Source of the DNA: Phymorhynchus buccinoides
Taxonomy: Eukaryota; Mollusca; Gastropoda; Neogastropoda; Raphitomidae
Direction of reading: 5' to 3'
Assembly (NCBI GenBank): GCA_017654935.2
Contig: CM065683.1
Location: 3,647,042-3,711,041, forward strand
DNA length: 64,000 nt
How positions within the stretch are numbered: the first letter of the stretch is position 1; the number at the start of each line of letters is the position of its first letter. This document shows, piece after piece, positions 54,950 through 64,000 of this stretch. The notes below the pieces were generated by a model. It was not told where the DNA came from and did not search any database. It saw only the letters and a program-made list of their open reading frames with translations. The translations under genes and the position numbers were made by a program.

Positions 54950-55321
54950 TTGAATATTTCTTTCTATCTTATTGAAGGAAAATGTGTCTCTCTTCCTATG
55001 AGCGGAAAAGAACGCTGTATATTTCCTGAAAATGAAAGCGAAGATGACAACAGGGAGGATGAACACGTGGGGGGTGAGTGTGGTATGGTGAACGGGGTAG
55101 AAGGGTTGACAAGCGTCGATACAGAAACAAGAAATGATAGTGGAGGTGAAGAGAGTGAGGAGAGGAGGGTGGAAGGTATGAGTGGTGTTATGAATGGAAG
55201 GGACGGGATGGTGACGGCCGAAAGAGAGGGTGAGTGTGCGGAAGGAGTGGAGGGTGTGAGTGGTGATGTGAATGGAGTGGATGGGTTGTCTACTGGCCCT
55301 ACGGATAACGAGATTTTTTGA
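54950..55321 (+). CDS. Acidic repetitive hypothetical protein, 123 aa
   Basis: Open frame with an acidic, Gly/Glu-rich composition and a loosely repeated phrase (GMVNGVEGL, GVMNGRDGM, GDVNGVDGL). It may start further upstream, since the preceding ~150 bases also read as polar codons. It precedes a decayed endonuclease in the same orientation, so it could be a LINE ORF1 remnant. No domain recognised. Confidence 0.25.
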   Translation: MNISFYLIEGKCVSLPMSGKERCIFPENESEDDNREDEHVGGECGMVNGVEGLTSVDTETRNDSGGEESEERRVEGMSGVMNGRDGMVTAEREGECAEGVEGVSGDVNGVDGLSTGPTDNEIF

Positions 55322-55764
55322 ATGAATGAAAAGATCAATGTGTCAACGGAAAACATTGGAAATTGTAATATTAAAGAAGCAGTGGGAAATGAGTGCGGCG
55401 GAGTAAATTGGACGGATGATGATAGCGTTATAAGTCAGAATCTTTTTCTTTCAATTCATTATTGAATACATTTTATTTCCTTCATTAGAACATAATGTGG
55501 TATTAGTTCTAAGTTGAATGACCCTGGTTTTGTAGCGTTTGTCTTCTTTTGATGTTGTGTGTCTTGTGGAAACTTTGGTTGAAAAACCTGAAACTCATTT
55601 GTTTAAGGATTATGCTGTTTGTAAAGCCTGCTATTAAATTGTCACAGCATGGGAGGCATTCAGAGGGAATAATTTGTCTTGCTCGTACATTTGTCTTGGT
55701 CGTATGTGCATCATCTTGAGTGTGACAGTGTTTTTTTGTTTTTTTTAACTCGATAAGGACTTCT

Positions 55765-56490
55765 TTGGCATTTACTAGGATATTCCACTTGTTTATTCCA
55801 CTTGTTTGCACTAATGCTCCTCCCAAGTCAGCGCCATTGCATTGTGTGTATGGTTTTGATAATGGTATTGAAATGCTGGAAGAATGTGTTGTGGACAAAA
55901 TGTTATTTTTAGGTGACATTGATTTGTTATTGTGTGGAGATATGAATGCACGTACTTCTGATTTATTTCCTGATTTAACTAACATTGACAGAATACATAT
56001 TAACTATAAAGATCACATGGATAACATGGATAAAATGTTTTGAAGATAAAGTGTTGAATTTGTATGGAAAGAAGCTATTAAATATGTGCACTGTTTTAGG
56101 TTTGTGCTTTCTTAATGGAGTGTGTAATGGCGACCAACAAGGTTGTCTAACATACCTTACTCTGACGCTGGAAACAGAGTTATTAATAATGTTGTAGCTA
56201 GTGTCAATTTATGTGATTCTGTGTGTCATATAGCAACACTGGCTGTAATGGAAAGCATTTTTTCAGACCATTAATCTCTATATTCTTGTTTTGAAAAATA
56301 AAGATGTCTTAAAATGCGATAAAATCAAATCAAATGTAAAACAATTTATTGAAAAATATTCATGGAACAATGATCACGAGCAAAACTCTATATCTATGAT
56401 GAACTCACACGAGGTATAATAAGATAGACTAGCGAATGCTGAATGTAGTCTCGGATGTTCTCAATATGTTTGATAAAATTAACGTTTTGG
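55765..56490 (+). pseudogene. I/Jockey-like LINE endonuclease fragment
   Basis: LFLGDIDLLLCGDMNARTSD (near 55,908-55,967) fits the LLCGDxNART core of APE-type LINE endonucleases. It continues in other frames as LNGVCNGDQQG and, after 56,160, GNRVINNVV and SDH. Numerous frameshifts and stops. Probably the same family as the RNase H fragment at 58,640-59,420, with the RT part missing between them. Confidence 0.65.
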
Positions 56491-56499
56491 TTTTGATGT

Positions 56500-57857
56500 A
56501 TTAGTTAGGGTACCCCTCAAACTTAAAAATCATAGGGTTCAAATTTTCCCAGCCCTCTACCCCCTTTGGGGGAGAGGGTGGATCTGGCCTATAAAAACCC
56601 TATATCGGGTAGAGTTCAGTTCTATTCTTTTTGTAATTTCACATACTGCTTGCCACAGATAGAATACATTTAGGCTTTTAATGATTCTGGGTGACGTTTT
56701 AATATTTTCGTATTGTTCAGTAGTTCATAATACAAAGAAACTCTATGGAGAGCTGGACAAAAGTGGGTCTTCAGAGAAAAGGTCACCCTCAATCCATTGT
56801 TTGTGCCCTGAACTCCTTACACTTTGTGGGGGCCTGCTCATGCCCAGGTCATGACTCTTCTTGCTGTTCAATAATTGATAGAATATAATTTTGGTGACAT
56901 TGTTTGGGTTTATGTCGGAGTTTAACATTATGTCTGTGAAAACGGGAAATGGTACAATGTTATCACTGTTAGCTTTGGTTTGTTTGTTTTAACAGACTTA
57001 TAAGCCTACAATCTAGGATTAACTCTGGTGAGTTGGGGAGAAGGAGGAGGGGAATGGGAGAGGAGGGGGGTCGGCAATTCTTGTGACGCTGTCCCCACAG
57101 AATTAATGTATATCCAAATTTCTGTAAATTGTTTTCTAAATAATTCCAACCCTTTTGAAGATATTTTTTTCAAAGCATATCATTGTTTGTAAATATTTCT
57201 ACATGAATTTAAAGCATCATTCAGTAAGAAATCTTAACATTCATCTCATTACAGAAAAATAAATACATTGAACAATACAACGTGTCCATTTGAAGGATTC
57301 ATAAGGAACAGACATTAATTACTTTGTGACGTTGAGTACGGCTCGTGCATCAGTTATACTATCATAGCTATTCAGCAAACAGTTAAAATAAAACAAAAAA
57401 TCCCAAGCAAAAGCGCTAACTCTTTGTCAATGCTACAACCTCACATTTTCATGATTGAATACATGACTTTGTGTGGATATTGCAGAGTTCGTGGTTCCTG
57501 CCAGAACTTTCCTCACATTCATTTTATGTTCATTCAACAAAAATGATCAAAAAGAATCTCCAAACAAAAGAGCTAATTCATAAATGTTCTATTAAAACTT
57601 CTCACAAATTGTCATTGGATTGCACATGGACTCATATTAAAATAAGAAATACACTTTCCTAAGCAGGCACAGAAAATGGATTCTCTAAAAACGATAGGCT
57701 CATACGCGTCTCATTTATTTACAAATGCAGGTGTTGAACCCCGATAAGTAGCCGCCAGGTAACTTATAGCACAATTCCTAAATGGGAGCTTGGCAAGGCG
57801 ACTTATCATATTGACTACACAGATTTAAGAAAATGTGATGGGCCTTTGCTGCCAACA
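56500..57857. other. No gene seen
   Basis: AT-rich DNA with a purine-rich patch (57,025-57,070). No repeat family recognised. Confidence 0.45.
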
Positions 57858-58597
57858 TACTGCTCACAAAATGTAGGGGGTATTGATTTTGCAATATCAC
57901 CATGGGTTCAATAACCAGACCATAAGTTTCATTTCATGTGAAAATGATAGTTCAGTCTTTCCTGGCTGTAAAATCGAAGACAAAAATCAATTTTAAAATG
58001 TCACGTGACTTCCGGAGGCGATAAACTTCAGTAGGTGTGTTATTCGAAATCACAAAACACCTTTGCACAGTCAACAGATTGTTGGGCTACTGTTTGCTTT
58101 CTCATGCTCTGGAAGATTTGCTGGAGGAATGTTTTTTCCTTGCGTCCCTAGATCCTCTTATGACCGTTACAATGATGCAAGTTGAAATTGAAAAACGCCA
58201 GCGTTGGGCAGATGTTAACCTCCAAAATGAGAATGCGCGTCTCCACTGAGCACATTTTGTGCAAGGTCACCGTCACATCCACAAAACCCAGACCATCTCA
58301 TGATGTACAAGGTCCCCTGACTATTTTCAGTCGAATGCCCCGCTATGCCTTGCAGGAAACAGTGGCCCAACACGTTTTCAACTGTTTTATGACTATTTTG
58401 TGACTTTTGGACATTGCACCCATTGATGTCCGTCTTCTCTGACAATCACGCAACGCTTCAAAATTAATTTTAATCTTTGATTTTATGTTCAAGGAATAAC
58501 ATACTTTTGTTTTCAAATTGAATGGAACGTATAATTTCGTTATTGAACCCATGGTGATCTTACAAAACACAATATCCCCTACTTTTTGTGAGCAGTA
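57858..58597. mobile_element. ~740-bp mariner-like element with ~60-bp inverted termini
   Basis: TACTGCTCACAAAATGTAGG at 57,858 is mirrored at 58,578-58,597 as CTTTTTGTGAGCAGTA. The inverted similarity extends inwards through CACCATGGGTTCAATAAC (57,898-57,916) and its inverse (58,533-58,551). TA dinucleotides bound both ends. No intact transposase: short frames inside show no DDE motif, so a non-autonomous or decayed member is likely. It lies just upstream of the LINE RNase H fragment and may have inserted into that LINE. Confidence 0.75.
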
Positions 58598-58639
58598 TAT
58601 GTAAATCATCTTAAAATAAATAGATGACTCTGTACTTGA

Positions 58640-59420
58640 CAATCATTTATCAGGTGCTGCATTCGTCATTCCATCGCTAAAAATAGAGGAATCACATCAT
58701 ATCGGAAATTATTTTTCTATTTTTACCGCAGAACTTGTTGCCATTATTATAGCATTAATATCTTCTTAATTTTCCATTTTCTGTATTTCAGATATTATTT
58801 TGTGTTGATTCAAAATCTGTATTACAAGCCTTGAAATATTCTCATACAAAAATGAGAGGAGAGCTTACATCAGAAATTCATCATTTAATTAATTTTATGT
58901 CTTTGCGTGGTTCTTATATTGACTTTTGTTGGATTCCATCACATTGTGGATTATCTGCAAATGAAAGGGTTGACCGGTTAGCCAAAAATATTGCAGCCAC
59001 TGAAAACAGTTTAGCAAAAGTAGACATTCCTTTATCTCTACATGAAACTTGAGCTTTTTAGAAAAAGGGATTATGTGTATAGAAGACAAACAGAGACATT
59101 CCACTCAGTAAAATAAAACAAAAAAGGAAATTTCTTTGAACTGCTAATATATTATAAAACAGGACAAAGTCTTCATCAAGGGTGCATTCTAAAAAGTTTA
59201 GTTTTTAAATTCAGGCTTGATGCACTGAAAATAAAATTCTGTAAAAATGTAAATTGCATTTGTGGCCAGCATAGTTATTACACCATACCATACATGTAAT
59301 TTTTCTTTGTGAACTTATAAAAAAACTGTTTACCTGCTTGGTTGTTGGACACAAAACCATCAATGACAGCCTATGAAGACATTCTTTATGATGAATCAAA
59401 GACTCTATAAGTTGTTCGGG
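58640..59420 (+). pseudogene. LINE 3' end with RNase H domain (I/Jockey type)
   Basis: Reads SGAAFVIPS and SIFTAELVAI (58,650-58,760), then after a stop and frame change ILFCVDSKSVLQALKY and DFCWIPSHCGLSANE with RVDRLAK (58,795-58,990). The acidic residues of TAEL, CVDSKS and RVDRLAK match RNase H catalytic positions, though the opening DGS is lost. The following ~400 bases read as a Cys-containing tail typical of these elements. RNase H removes the RNA strand during LINE copying. Inactive here. Confidence 0.75.
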
Positions 59421-59714
59421 GACTTATTAGGAGCCCAATTGGACCTTTGGTTTGATGTGCTTGTTATTTATTTTACTTTCCTTTTTTTGAGTTTATTATT
59501 GTTCATTTATTGTTTGCTTCCTTTAAATGTTTAGGTATGATTCTAAGCTTAAGTATTTCACGGATGTTTCAATAACATACGGCCTAAATCATACATGTGT
59601 TCAGACTCACATACCCCTCACCCCATTTATTCATGCAAGTTATATTCCTATATAGACTAACATACCTCCTACACGCACACCCACAAACCCCCGCAAATGG
59701 ACATTTGCACATAC

Positions 59715-59716
<2 letters not shown>

Positions 59717-59768
<52 letters not shown>
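59717..59768. repeat. (CA)n microsatellite
   Basis: Pure CA run of about 50 bases. Confidence 0.97.
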
Positions 59769-59770
<2 letters not shown>

Positions 59771-59849
59771 CAAATGTTTCATTGACAATTTCCAACCAGA
59801 AACAACGTTCTGTCATTTTCGGGAAAAGAATAAGGTTAGGATTTTTATT

Positions 59850-60012
59850 ATTATACTTTCACAAAATTATATTATATTTTCACAAAATGTTATTATATTT
59901 TCACATAATTATATTATAGTTTCACAAAAAATATGTTATATTTTCTCAAAATTATGTTCTACTTTTACAAAATTATATTATATTTTCACAAAATATATTA
60001 TATTTCACAAAA
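59850..60012. repeat. ~25-bp AT-rich tandem repeat
   Basis: About six copies of TATTTTCACAAAATTATATT with TGTTAT or ATATGT variants. Confidence 0.85.
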
Positions 60013-60426
60013 TGGAAAGAAGCAGGCTTTGAGATTCAGGGTCGTAAACATGACGAGGGTGTCTACAATGCAACTTTGCCGAGAGAAAAAACACCTAACA
60101 TTATTTTTGTTTACATTACCATACATTGTGAAGTATACAATTCTGTCATGACTTTATGTGACGAATTACTTTGATCGATTGTTACCACATTGTAAATGGG
60201 AGCTGTACAATTAAATGATTTTCAATAGTATTGGGACACTTGCGCTGTCCTCAAATCCCTTTCTCCGAGAGAGAGAGAGATGTGCCTTGGGCCAGGCCTG
60301 CTGTGTAGAAATGGTAGCTACCCCCTCTGCTATCTAACAGGCATAATATGAGTGAGAAACAGACTGACAAAGACAGAGAGAGACATACTCGCAGAGACAG
60401 AGAGACACTGGACACTGGAAAACTTT

Positions 60427-60430
<4 letters not shown>

Positions 60431-60503
<73 letters not shown>
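60431..60503. repeat. (GA)n microsatellite
   Basis: Pure GA run of about 70 bases, with shorter GA runs nearby (60,264-60,280 and 60,360-60,410). Confidence 0.97.
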
Positions 60504-60506
<3 letters not shown>

Positions 60507-60704
60507 TTGACGGGATATTGACAGCTGTAATCAGTGATTCACAAACACCCGAAAGTCGGTTACAATAGTGTCACGCCCTACCAATAAACCGCCTGTTATC
60601 TTTTTCAGTGTAAGAACACTAAAAACTATCTTATGGTGCAATCATCGTGTTTATTTTACTTTCTAATGATTCATTATTTGTTTGCCTTCAATGTTCTTGT
60701 CATC

Positions 60705-60800
60705 AATGTAAAGCGCACTGAGCTCATAAAAGAAAGAGCGCTATATAAATTCTCATTATGATTATTATTATGATTATGATTATTATTTTTTTATTATTTT
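60705..60800 (+). mobile_element. SINE/LINE 3' tail
   Basis: GTAAAGCGCACTGAGCTCAT then AAAGAGCGCTATATAAATTC followed by a (TTA/TGA)n tail. The AAAGCGC..GCGCTATATAAAT tail with a TTATTA repeat is a widespread SINE/LINE 3' end in aquatic animals. The head is not recognised upstream. Confidence 0.6.
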
Positions 60801-60974
60801 AAAAAAAAAAATTATTATTGCGTCACGTTAATAATTTTCAGAACTCTCACCAAACAGAAATAGTTTCTTCGTCTCTCAGGGAAAAAAAGTTTAAATTAAA
60901 AAATGGAAAAAAAAATGGAAAGAACAACCGTAACCCATGAAGCCAAAACTCGCTTTTCCCCCTTTATTTCAGAA

Positions 60975-61450
60975 AACTTCCCCCTTTCAGGAACTGCTTC
61001 TCAATGGGCAGACACCTCATGTCCTGCAGACAGTGGTCCGGCTGATTGAAGTGCCGAGTCACCAGGGTTCCCTGGTTCTACCTGATGTGGCTCCTGTGTA
61101 GAGCGAAACAAGTCTTCATTCAGACTGTTGCCCCTCTCTCCAATGTACAGCGACCCGGGACATTTGTGGCAATGCAACATGTACACCACGTTGGATGTCG
61201 AGCATGCCATTATTATTCAGAACACTTACTTAGCGCATTGCCTTAAAGTTCAATGCACTTATGGTGCCGGATCTGGAATGACTCTTTGGTCGCAGCACTC
61301 TCTCTGTTGGCCTCTTGAAGATGTTCGCGACAGGTGACGCACATCTTAGCACACCTGAGAACTCATGGCGCCTGGCTGCTGTCCATGACTGGGGGAAGGG
61401 CTGATGGCATGAGAAGATTCCGCAGACTTTTGGAGTTCCTTTCTTCAACA
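60975..61450 (-). pseudogene. Penelope-like element fragment (GIY-YIG endonuclease)
   Basis: On the minus strand NVVYMLHCHKCPGSLYIGE (61,195-61,130) matches the GIY-YIG start of Penelope-like retroelements, with the CxxC knuckle. In a neighbouring frame GTLVTRHFNQPDHCLQDM and RCLPIEKQFL (61,080-60,990) continue the domain. A segment further 5' (61,450-61,240) reads RPTERVLRPKSHSRSGTIS, compatible with the linker before the endonuclease. Frameshifts interrupt it, and no reverse transcriptase part is present in the window. Confidence 0.7.
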
Positions 61451-61499
61451 ACTGGTACCTCAGGGATAACCTTTTTTTATATTCATATATCTTATATAT

Positions 61500-62160
61500 A
61501 TTTTCGAAATCTGTCTGTGTGTCCCTTATGCACGGCCACAGTTCTCAACCGATCGACACCAAATTTGGCATCAAGCATCCTTGGCACCCTCCGAAGGTCA
61601 TGCCGTCCTTACTTTTCGGAAACCTCCGCCAAGGGGTCGTGGGGAGGAGGGGGGGACCGAAAATCATTAAGGGGCCATAACTTCCACACCGCAGGTCCTA
61701 GAGTCTTGAAACTTGGCATGGATGTACTTTCGCTTATGGCCGTTCTGATGATGGCGTAACAATGAAGGTCAAGGTCAAGGTCAGGGAGATCGGTATGCCT
61801 TGAAAGTGGTAGGGGTCTAATGATTGGGTTTTACTGTCCCACGCATATCTCCCGAACTGCTTTACCGAATCATTTCCAGTTTTGTGTGGTGGCATGTCAC
61901 CATGAGAGAAGGCATCCGCGCATAAATTATCACCGTCATGACCTTCACCTTGGCGTATGACCTTGAAAACCGAAAATCTTTAAGGGGCTATAACGTTCAC
62001 ACCGTTGGTCTTAGGGACTTCAAACTTGGCATGTAGGTCCTTTGCCTTATGGTTGTTCTGATGATTGCATACAGATCAAGGTCAAGGTCATTGAGATCGG
62101 TAGGCCTTGAAAGTGGTAGGGGTCAAATGTTTTTATTTTCAGCCACAAAAGTGAAAATAT
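61500..62160 (+). repeat. Dispersed repeat with internal ~310-bp duplication
   Basis: Contains CACCAAATTTGGCATCAAGC, AAACCTCCGCCAAGGGGTCG and GTGGCATGTCACCATGAGAG, shared with 27,430-28,075. A sub-block with GGGGCCATAACTTCCACACC ... TTGAAAGTGGTAGGGGTC occurs twice (about 61,668-61,820 and 61,983-62,130). Confidence 0.7.
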
Positions 62161-62164
62161 AATA

Positions 62165-62260
62165 TTTTGCGGACCCGGCGAAACCGGTACCGGTACTTGG
62201 CGTTACCTGTACAAGGCGTTACCAGTACTAGGCGTTACCGGTACGGGGCGTTGCGCTAGT
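62165..62260. repeat. Short GGCGTTACCGGTAC tandem
   Basis: Four to five variants of an ~18-base unit (TACTTGGCGTTACCTG, TACAAGGCGTTACCAG, TACTAGGCGTTACCGG, TACGGGGCGTTGCG). Confidence 0.75.
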
Positions 62261-63346
62261 AAAACTAATTAAGCGAATGAGGATTTTTGTATTTGTTGTT
62301 TGGAATAGAGAATGAAACTTAATAATATTTGGTCTTTTCTGGCAAACGTTTGGCAAATATAGTTTCCTTGGTTCTTGGAAGGCTTGGCATTCAAAGATAT
62401 AATGGAATTCGTCTCCCAACACACGGTGTTCGCACTTAGGACAGAACCGTTCGCTGTGTGGGATGTTTTGAATCCTACCTGTTTGAATTGGTAGTTTATG
62501 GTTTAAAGTTCTAAATTTAACAAACAAAATGGCTAAGTTTTCGGGTAAAGCTTTTAAATAATTTTCAATAACAAAAACGTCCTTATATAGTATATAATTA
62601 CTGAAAATTTGCTTTTCATTTAATTGTGAATACCAATGTTGAATAAATTGATCTTTCAAAGAACGTAACACTTTGGACTTAAACCAGTTTAGTGATATGT
62701 TAGGATGGGTTTGCTGAGTCCAAAAACCAGTCATTCCTAGGTTATTTAATAAAGTATTAACACACATTAAGAAAGGTGACAGATGTTTGTTCTCTCCATA
62801 CAGATGTAACATAAAACGATACATTATACAAGAAAATTTAGACTGATTAACGTCATTCACAAGTTTAAACCAATAACACAGCATTCTGCTCTTTGCTTGA
62901 ATCTCTATAGGATACTGTCCTAGTTCTCCATAAACCATGCAGTTTGGTGTAGATTTATTTAGCTTAAGTATCATTTTGTAGTATCGAAGTTGCAACTTGG
63001 ATGCTAAATCAGTCATATTGTGACACCACACCTCACAACCATAAAGAAGTATTGGTGCAATCATTCTGTCGAATAGCTCAATTTTTATATCTAATGGTAA
63101 TAGTATCTTTTTGCTGTTTTTCAGAAGGCAAAACATGGCTCTTGATGCTTTATCATAAAGCTTTTTTTGGGCAAGATTGAATTTATTATTGTAATTGAAA
63201 TAAATGCCTAGATAATTAAACCCGAATACAGTTTCAATCCGCCGTCCATTATAATAAAAATGAGGAATGTTACGTATTTTACCTCTTGAAAACACCACAA
63301 CATTAGTCTTAGCTACATTAACTCTTAGATCCCATCTATTACAGTA
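62228..63346 (-). pseudogene. 5'-truncated LINE: RT thumb and zinc-knuckle C-terminus
   Basis: A clean frame of over 350 codons. It opens inside an RT with RWDLRVNVAKTNVVVFSRG (just past 63,300), then FNYLGIYFNYNNKF, the C-terminal region with LFDRMIAPILLYGCEVW, and ends in a zinc-knuckle (FCPKCEHRVLGDEFHYIFEC). The YxDD core and everything upstream are missing: the frame stops abruptly at a (GA)n run at 63,350. The style fits the CR1/L2/Jockey supergroup. The undamaged frame suggests a recent insertion, or truncation by the microsatellite or the assembly. Confidence 0.8.
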
Positions 63347-63347
63347 T

Positions 63348-63349
<2 letters not shown>

Positions 63350-63397
<48 letters not shown>
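63350..63397. repeat. (GA)n microsatellite at the LINE breakpoint
   Basis: Pure GA run immediately abutting the truncated LINE frame. Confidence 0.97.
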
Positions 63398-63399
<2 letters not shown>

Positions 63400-64000
63400 G
63401 TGTTAGTGTTTGTGTTTATAGAACCAGTAAATAATAATCGATCCCTCCACAAATGACAAAAAAGTATCTCTGCCAAATCAATCTAGTAATACACAACTTT
63501 TTTTTTTAGAGAGAATATTGTTTCTGTTGTATTTATTAATGATGCCGTGGCGTAAATCTTCGCATCTCAGTAATATGTTAAATGTCTAGGTCCCTTATTC
63601 AGACTTATTCAAACTCATCAGCATAACAGTCTATTGCTCACTTCTTTCGTTACGTTCGATGCTTGTTTAAAATGCAAAACAATTGCAGATAATTCGTTAT
63701 GTAGATTAATCAACAGTAATTAAAAGTTTATACACATTCAAAAACGCTGCGTGTGTGTGCGCGTGTGCGTGCGTGCGTGCGTATGTGTGTGTTCTAAACT
63801 TTAACAGGTGAACTTTTATAAGAAGTACTCTTGTGTGCTGAAAAGCCAAAACATTATTTTGTAAAACCAGAGGGATACTCACAAGTTTAACAGGAAAAGA
63901 TAGAATTGCATACACACCATATTACTCTCTCTCTCTCTCTCTCTCTCGCTCGCTCGCTCTTTCTCATTCCCTCTCTCTGTGTTCTATTATACATTGTATT
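63398..64000. other. Right edge, no gene seen
   Basis: AT-rich DNA with a GTGCGTGCGTGCGTGCGT stretch (63,750-63,792) and a (TC)n run at 63,925-63,950. Confidence 0.5.

Noticed and set aside
58037..58445. Short frames inside the mariner-like element as a transposase
   Set aside because: No helix-turn-helix or DDE/DDD motif could be seen on either strand, so the element is described by its termini only.

Overview
The window looks like nuclear DNA of a mollusc, most likely a gastropod. The pointers are very large receptors resembling the gastropod GRL101 type (LDL-receptor class A modules, leucine-rich repeats and a rhodopsin-like 7TM domain), a high load of non-LTR retrotransposon fragments of several clades, a Penelope-like fragment, a tRNA-derived SINE, Tc1/mariner elements, and abundant (GA)n, (CA)n and minisatellite DNA. 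There are no bacterial-style operons. Species cannot be fixed from the sequence alone.

Layout. 0.2-4.0 kb is a G/T-rich minisatellite carrying two small TTAA-flanked palindromic elements. It is followed by a Ser/Pro-rich, basic-tailed reading frame (4.0-4.57 kb). 4.6-13.0 kb is repeat-rich and gene-poor: 38-bp and ~111-bp tandem arrays, a dead CR1/L2-like LINE, two TTAA-ended MITEs and a 24-bp array. A 500-base run of N (13,018-13,517) precedes about 1.6 kb of odd C/T-rich sequence. From about 15.14 to 31.00 kb, and again inverted from about 33.71 to 48.26 kb, lies one and the same sequence, separated by a second 500-base N gap (31,001-31,500). Each arm contains a complete intronless receptor gene (21.58-25.32 kb on +, 38.83-42.57 kb on -). 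Each arm also carries at least the 5' part of a second related receptor gene, which is intact but cut by the gap on the right (34.45-31.50 kb, -) and error-ridden on the left (30.27-31.00 kb, +). Each arm ends in a 16-bp satellite element. The arms differ by roughly 3 percent in the one coding stretch aligned by eye. Larger differences are a clean Tc1-like insertion on the right, a 71-bp repeat present once on the left and ten times on the right, and a ~2.1-kb left-only block containing a SINE. The left copy lies wholly inside a 17.48-kb contig bounded by N on both sides, so a misplaced alternative haplotype is the leading explanation and a true palindrome the alternative.

The right flank (48.3-64 kb) holds a short reading frame with a strong Kozak context, a hydrophobic N-terminus and a canonical 2A ribosome-skipping motif; a 211-base poly(C) run; a nearly full-length but inactivated RTE/BovB-like LINE; fragments of an I/Jockey-like LINE split around a mariner-like element; a Penelope-like GIY-YIG fragment; duplicated dispersed repeats; and a 5'-truncated LINE with a zinc-knuckle C-terminus.

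The host genes form a small receptor cluster: two tandem paralogues whose ectodomains combine CUB-like, LDLa, C-type-lectin-like and LRR modules before a 7TM domain. One paralogue has canonical class A signalling motifs. The other, in both copies, has lost the DRY arginine, NPxxY and the CWxP proline. This is the most interesting biology in the window, together with the 2A-bearing reading frame.
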